Shown piece after piece: positions 7,036-8,430 of a DNA stretch of 8,430 bases. Numbering within the stretch: the stretch's first letter is position 1; each line of letters begins with the position of its first letter. Under the pieces are notes generated by a model. The model worked only from the letters and a program-made list of their open reading frames with translations. It was not told where the DNA came from and searched no databases. This DNA comes from Marinibacterium sp039179965. GTDB taxonomy: Bacteria > Pseudomonadota > Alphaproteobacteria > Rhodobacterales > Rhodobacteraceae. Where the stretch lies: assembly GCA_039179965.1 (NCBI GenBank), contig JBCDEC010000205.1:1-8430 (forward strand), given 5' to 3'. Both the position numbers and the translations under genes were made by a program.

Positions 7036-7166
7036 TGACCGTCTACCGCCTTGGAGTGGCCCGGCAGGCCGTCATTGGACGCACCAGCAATTTCCGGAAA
7101 AAGCCCTGGACCTCCGCAAAGCAAAGCGCCTTCATACCTGTTCTCGTGTCACAGGTTCCCTCCTAA
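7032..7166 (+). CDS. Possible small basic protein (44 residues) following hyuB
   Basis: An ORF begins with ATG ATG at 7032, overlapping the hyuB stop as ATGA, and ends at TAA 7164-7166. The peptide has seven Arg/Lys and no Asp or Glu, with the cluster NFRKKPW near residues 20-26 and a mildly hydrophobic segment AFIPVLVS at 33-40. I do not recognise it. The ATGA overlap repeats the hyuA-hyuB arrangement, which favours translation. The lack of a clear Shine-Dalgarno site and of any recognised domain argues against it. It could also be the decayed start of a former third operon gene or a chance ORF. Confidence 0.2.
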   Translation: MMTVYRLGVARQAVIGRTSNFRKKPWTSAKQSAFIPVLVSQVPS

Positions 7167-7344
7167 TCCGAGGCGTTCCGCGTATAGGTGGTGGATGTAC
7201 CGGCGGATGTGATGTGGTGTGCCCCCTTCGGATGGTCCGGTCCAAGTGTCAGTGCATCGTGGGCCTGAGCTGCTCCCCCTTGTCGGACCACCCGGCTGAA
7301 GATTTCCCGGCGCTGACGGGCGAGCCAATATCGGCCGTTACCTG
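7036..7344. other. Convergent intergenic region between hyuB and the Tat-like gene
   Basis: This 309-base stretch separates the ends of two converging transcription units. It holds the possible 44-residue ORF, a 6-base hairpin at 7136-7156, a 10-base palindrome TTTCCGGAAA at 7091-7100 and a widely spaced 7-base inverted repeat (TGGTCCG 7233-7239, CGGACCA 7284-7290). No U-tract terminator is visible on either strand. Frames staying open across it look like chance. Confidence 0.5.
7136..7156. terminator. Weak candidate hairpin terminator after hyuB
   Basis: ACCTGT (7136-7141) and ACAGGT (7151-7156) form a perfect 6-base stem with a 9-base loop about 100 bases after the hyuB stop. It lacks the T-run of an intrinsic terminator and lies inside the possible small ORF, so the terminator call is weak. 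It is the clearest compact hairpin I saw in this gap. Confidence 0.15.
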
Positions 7345-8145
7345 CTAGGTATCTCGCGTGATCTGATCTTGCAGAACACTGAGGCGGCTCTCCCATGTCG
7401 GAACGATCCCGCTCGTGGCCATCGCCACCCGTTCGAGTCCGAAGGAGTAATCCGCATACCCACTGGGATCGGTGACGAGTTCCCCGATCTCGAGCCAGTC
7501 CTCGGAATTGCCCGCCGGACCAGGAGCGTCGGACAGTGCGTAGTAAAGCCCTGCCGTGTACATCCCTGCTTCGGAATTGGGCAACCGGAAGTAACCCGAT
7601 CCATCGCCGGCTGCCTTTGCTTCGGCTTCGTCCCGAAAGGTCACGCGCTCCTGATGCCAGAGGTCATTTTGTTCCAGATAGGGTTGGAAACTCTTGAAGT
7701 TCGGCACGCTGACAAATGCGATACGGTTGCGATCAAGGCGAAAGAGATCGAACAGCACCTCCGAGTATCGCAGAATTGTGAGGTCCGGACCGTCATCTTC
7801 GAACCCTTTGACCGAAAAGATATGAAACATCGGCAACACGCCTTTGCGGTCCTTCTCGCTTGCGTCATCTGCCCGGGCGGCCGGCTGGATCACAAACTGC
7901 CCAAATCCCGCAAGCACCCCGCCTTCGTCAAATTGCAGACCGTCATTGAAGTCCGGTAGCCCCGTCACAATTGGGGCCGCTTCGACTTCCGTGAACCGCA
8001 GTGAGGTATGAAAATCGGTCAACCGCTGACGAACATCCAGAACCACTGCATCAAAGTCTTGGGAGTCGGCTGCAGCAAGATACGGGCTGGTGAGAGCAAA
8101 AGCCGATGCGCCTGCAATGGCGGACCTGCGTGTTGGGCTGAACAA
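7345..8145 (-). CDS. Unrecognised exported protein with Tat-like signal peptide
   Basis: This protein has 266 residues if started at the TTG at 8145. I do not recognise its family. The N-terminus looks like a twin-arginine signal: SPTRRSAIAG (RR at 6-7), a weakly hydrophobic Ala-rich core (10-19), then YLAAA before D27. The mature part is soluble, acidic and free of cysteine. It carries aromatic-rich patches such as LPMFHIFSVKGFEDDGPD (split at 104-121), YSEVLFDLFRLDRNRIAFVSVPNFKSF (127-153) and GYFRLPNSEAGMYTAGLYYALSDAPGP (184-210). The TTG start was chosen because GGAAGGAGAG lies 6 bases upstream (AGGAG to TTG), whereas the in-frame ATG at 8178 has no ribosome site and would put 11 extra residues before the signal. 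It converges on hyuB and is probably an independent unit. Tat export would suggest folding or cofactor loading in the cytoplasm, but no cofactor motif is seen. Confidence 0.8.
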   Translation of the reverse strand: MFSPTRRSAIAGASAFALTSPYLAAADSQDFDAVVLDVRQRLTDFHTSLRFTEVEAAPIVTGLPDFNDGLQFDEGGVLAGFGQFVIQPAARADDASEKDRKGVLPMFHIFSVKGFEDDGPDLTILRYSEVLFDLFRLDRNRIAFVSVPNFKSFQPYLEQNDLWHQERVTFRDEAEAKAAGDGSGYFRLPNSEAGMYTAGLYYALSDAPGPAGNSEDWLEIGELVTDPSGYADYSFGLERVAMATSGIVPTWESRLSVLQDQITRDT

Positions 8146-8149
8146 GGGT

Positions 8150-8159
8150 CTCTCCTTCC
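8150..8159 (-). promoter_or_regulatory. Strong ribosome binding site deciding a TTG start
   Basis: On the minus strand this reads GGAAGGAGAG, with AGGAG ending 6 bases before the TTG at 8145. It is the strongest Shine-Dalgarno site in the window and decides the start of the Tat-like protein in favour of TTG over the upstream in-frame ATG at 8178. Confidence 0.75.
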
Positions 8160-8234
8160 ATTTTCGGGAGGTGTTCATCAAAGGTAAGGATGCCAAGGCT
8201 TGGGAACAAGCTTTACACGAGAACAGTCGTTTTC

Positions 8235-8263
8235 ACTATTCTTTGAGCAGACCTATCCATCAA
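8235..8263 (-). promoter_or_regulatory. Candidate sigma-70-type promoter of the Tat-like gene
   Basis: On the minus strand TTGATG (8258-8263) and AATAGT (8235-8240) are separated by 17 bases, each matching four of six consensus positions. Transcription would begin near 8228, leaving a leader of about 80 bases before the TTG at 8145. An 11-base near-palindrome CCAAGGCTTGG (8193-8203) lies within that leader and could be an operator. The call rests on pattern matching only. Confidence 0.3.
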
Positions 8264-8430
8264 GGCAAGGGGCGCGGTGGCCGAAGCGGAGTCGGGCTGA
8301 TGCACCCTCGGATTGGCCGACCCCGGAAAAGTGGTCCTCTCTGATTTGGAATTTCGAGGAAGACGAACAGCTTTATTCATGGACCGGTCGGAGGTAGCGG
8401 GAGGCTGGTCCCATCGACGGCGTCCCGTCG

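Noticed and set aside
7163..7396. A 77-codon minus-strand frame overlapping the end of the Tat-like gene.
   Set aside because: Its start lies inside that gene, no ribosome site or domain is seen, and nothing supports translation.
8379..8430. Plus-strand frame starting at ATG 8379 and running off the window.
   Set aside because: Only 17 codons are visible, the nearest purine-rich sequence is too far upstream, and the product is not recognisable.
8264..8430. Possible insertion-sequence end at the right edge of the window.
   Set aside because: I found no terminal inverted repeat pair, target duplication or transposase frame; only a small CGACGG/CCGTCG hairpin at 8415-8430 is visible.

Overview
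The window is GC-rich and densely coding, with short gaps, GTG/TTG starts and 4-base gene overlaps. Together with the protein flavour (a polar amino-acid ABC cassette beside a hydantoinase/oxoprolinase pair, and a Tat-type signal peptide) this suggests an alphaproteobacterium, most likely of the Rhodobacterales/Roseobacter type. That placement is inference from style and gene content; no rRNA, tRNA or taxonomic marker is present.

Layout. Positions 1-2899 (minus strand) carry a PAAT/HAAT-family ABC importer operon in the order substrate-binding protein (2063-2899), ATPase (1288-2097), permease (611-1285) and second permease (1-607, cut by the window edge). The genes overlap or are separated by 2-3 bases. 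Positions 2900-3256 form a divergent control region. Positions 3257-7035 (plus strand) carry hyuA and hyuB, the two subunits of an ATP-dependent hydantoinase/5-oxoprolinase-family enzyme, joined by an ATGA overlap. A possible 17-codon leader ORF ends in a GTGA overlap with hyuA, and a possible 44-codon ORF starts in an ATGA overlap with the end of hyuB. Positions 7036-7344 hold no confident gene. Positions 7345-8145 (minus strand) encode an unrecognised 266-residue protein with a Tat-like signal peptide, followed by its upstream region and about 170 unassigned bases at the right edge.

How the genes may work together. The back-to-back arrangement suggests that the importer brings in a small carboxylated compound whose amide or lactam ring (a hydantoin, 5-oxoproline or similar) is opened by HyuA/HyuB with ATP. 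The binding protein keeps the arginine position used to hold an alpha-carboxylate but appears to lack the aspartate used to hold a free alpha-amino group. That would fit a ligand with a blocked or cyclised nitrogen. This is the most testable idea here, but it rests on alignment by eye.

Most of the window is ordinary catabolic/transport DNA. The less explained items are the Tat-like orphan protein, the leader ORF and dyad in front of hyuA, a substitution in a conserved HyuA motif, and the small ORF after hyuB. I saw no CRISPR array, tRNA, rRNA, transposase or phage gene.
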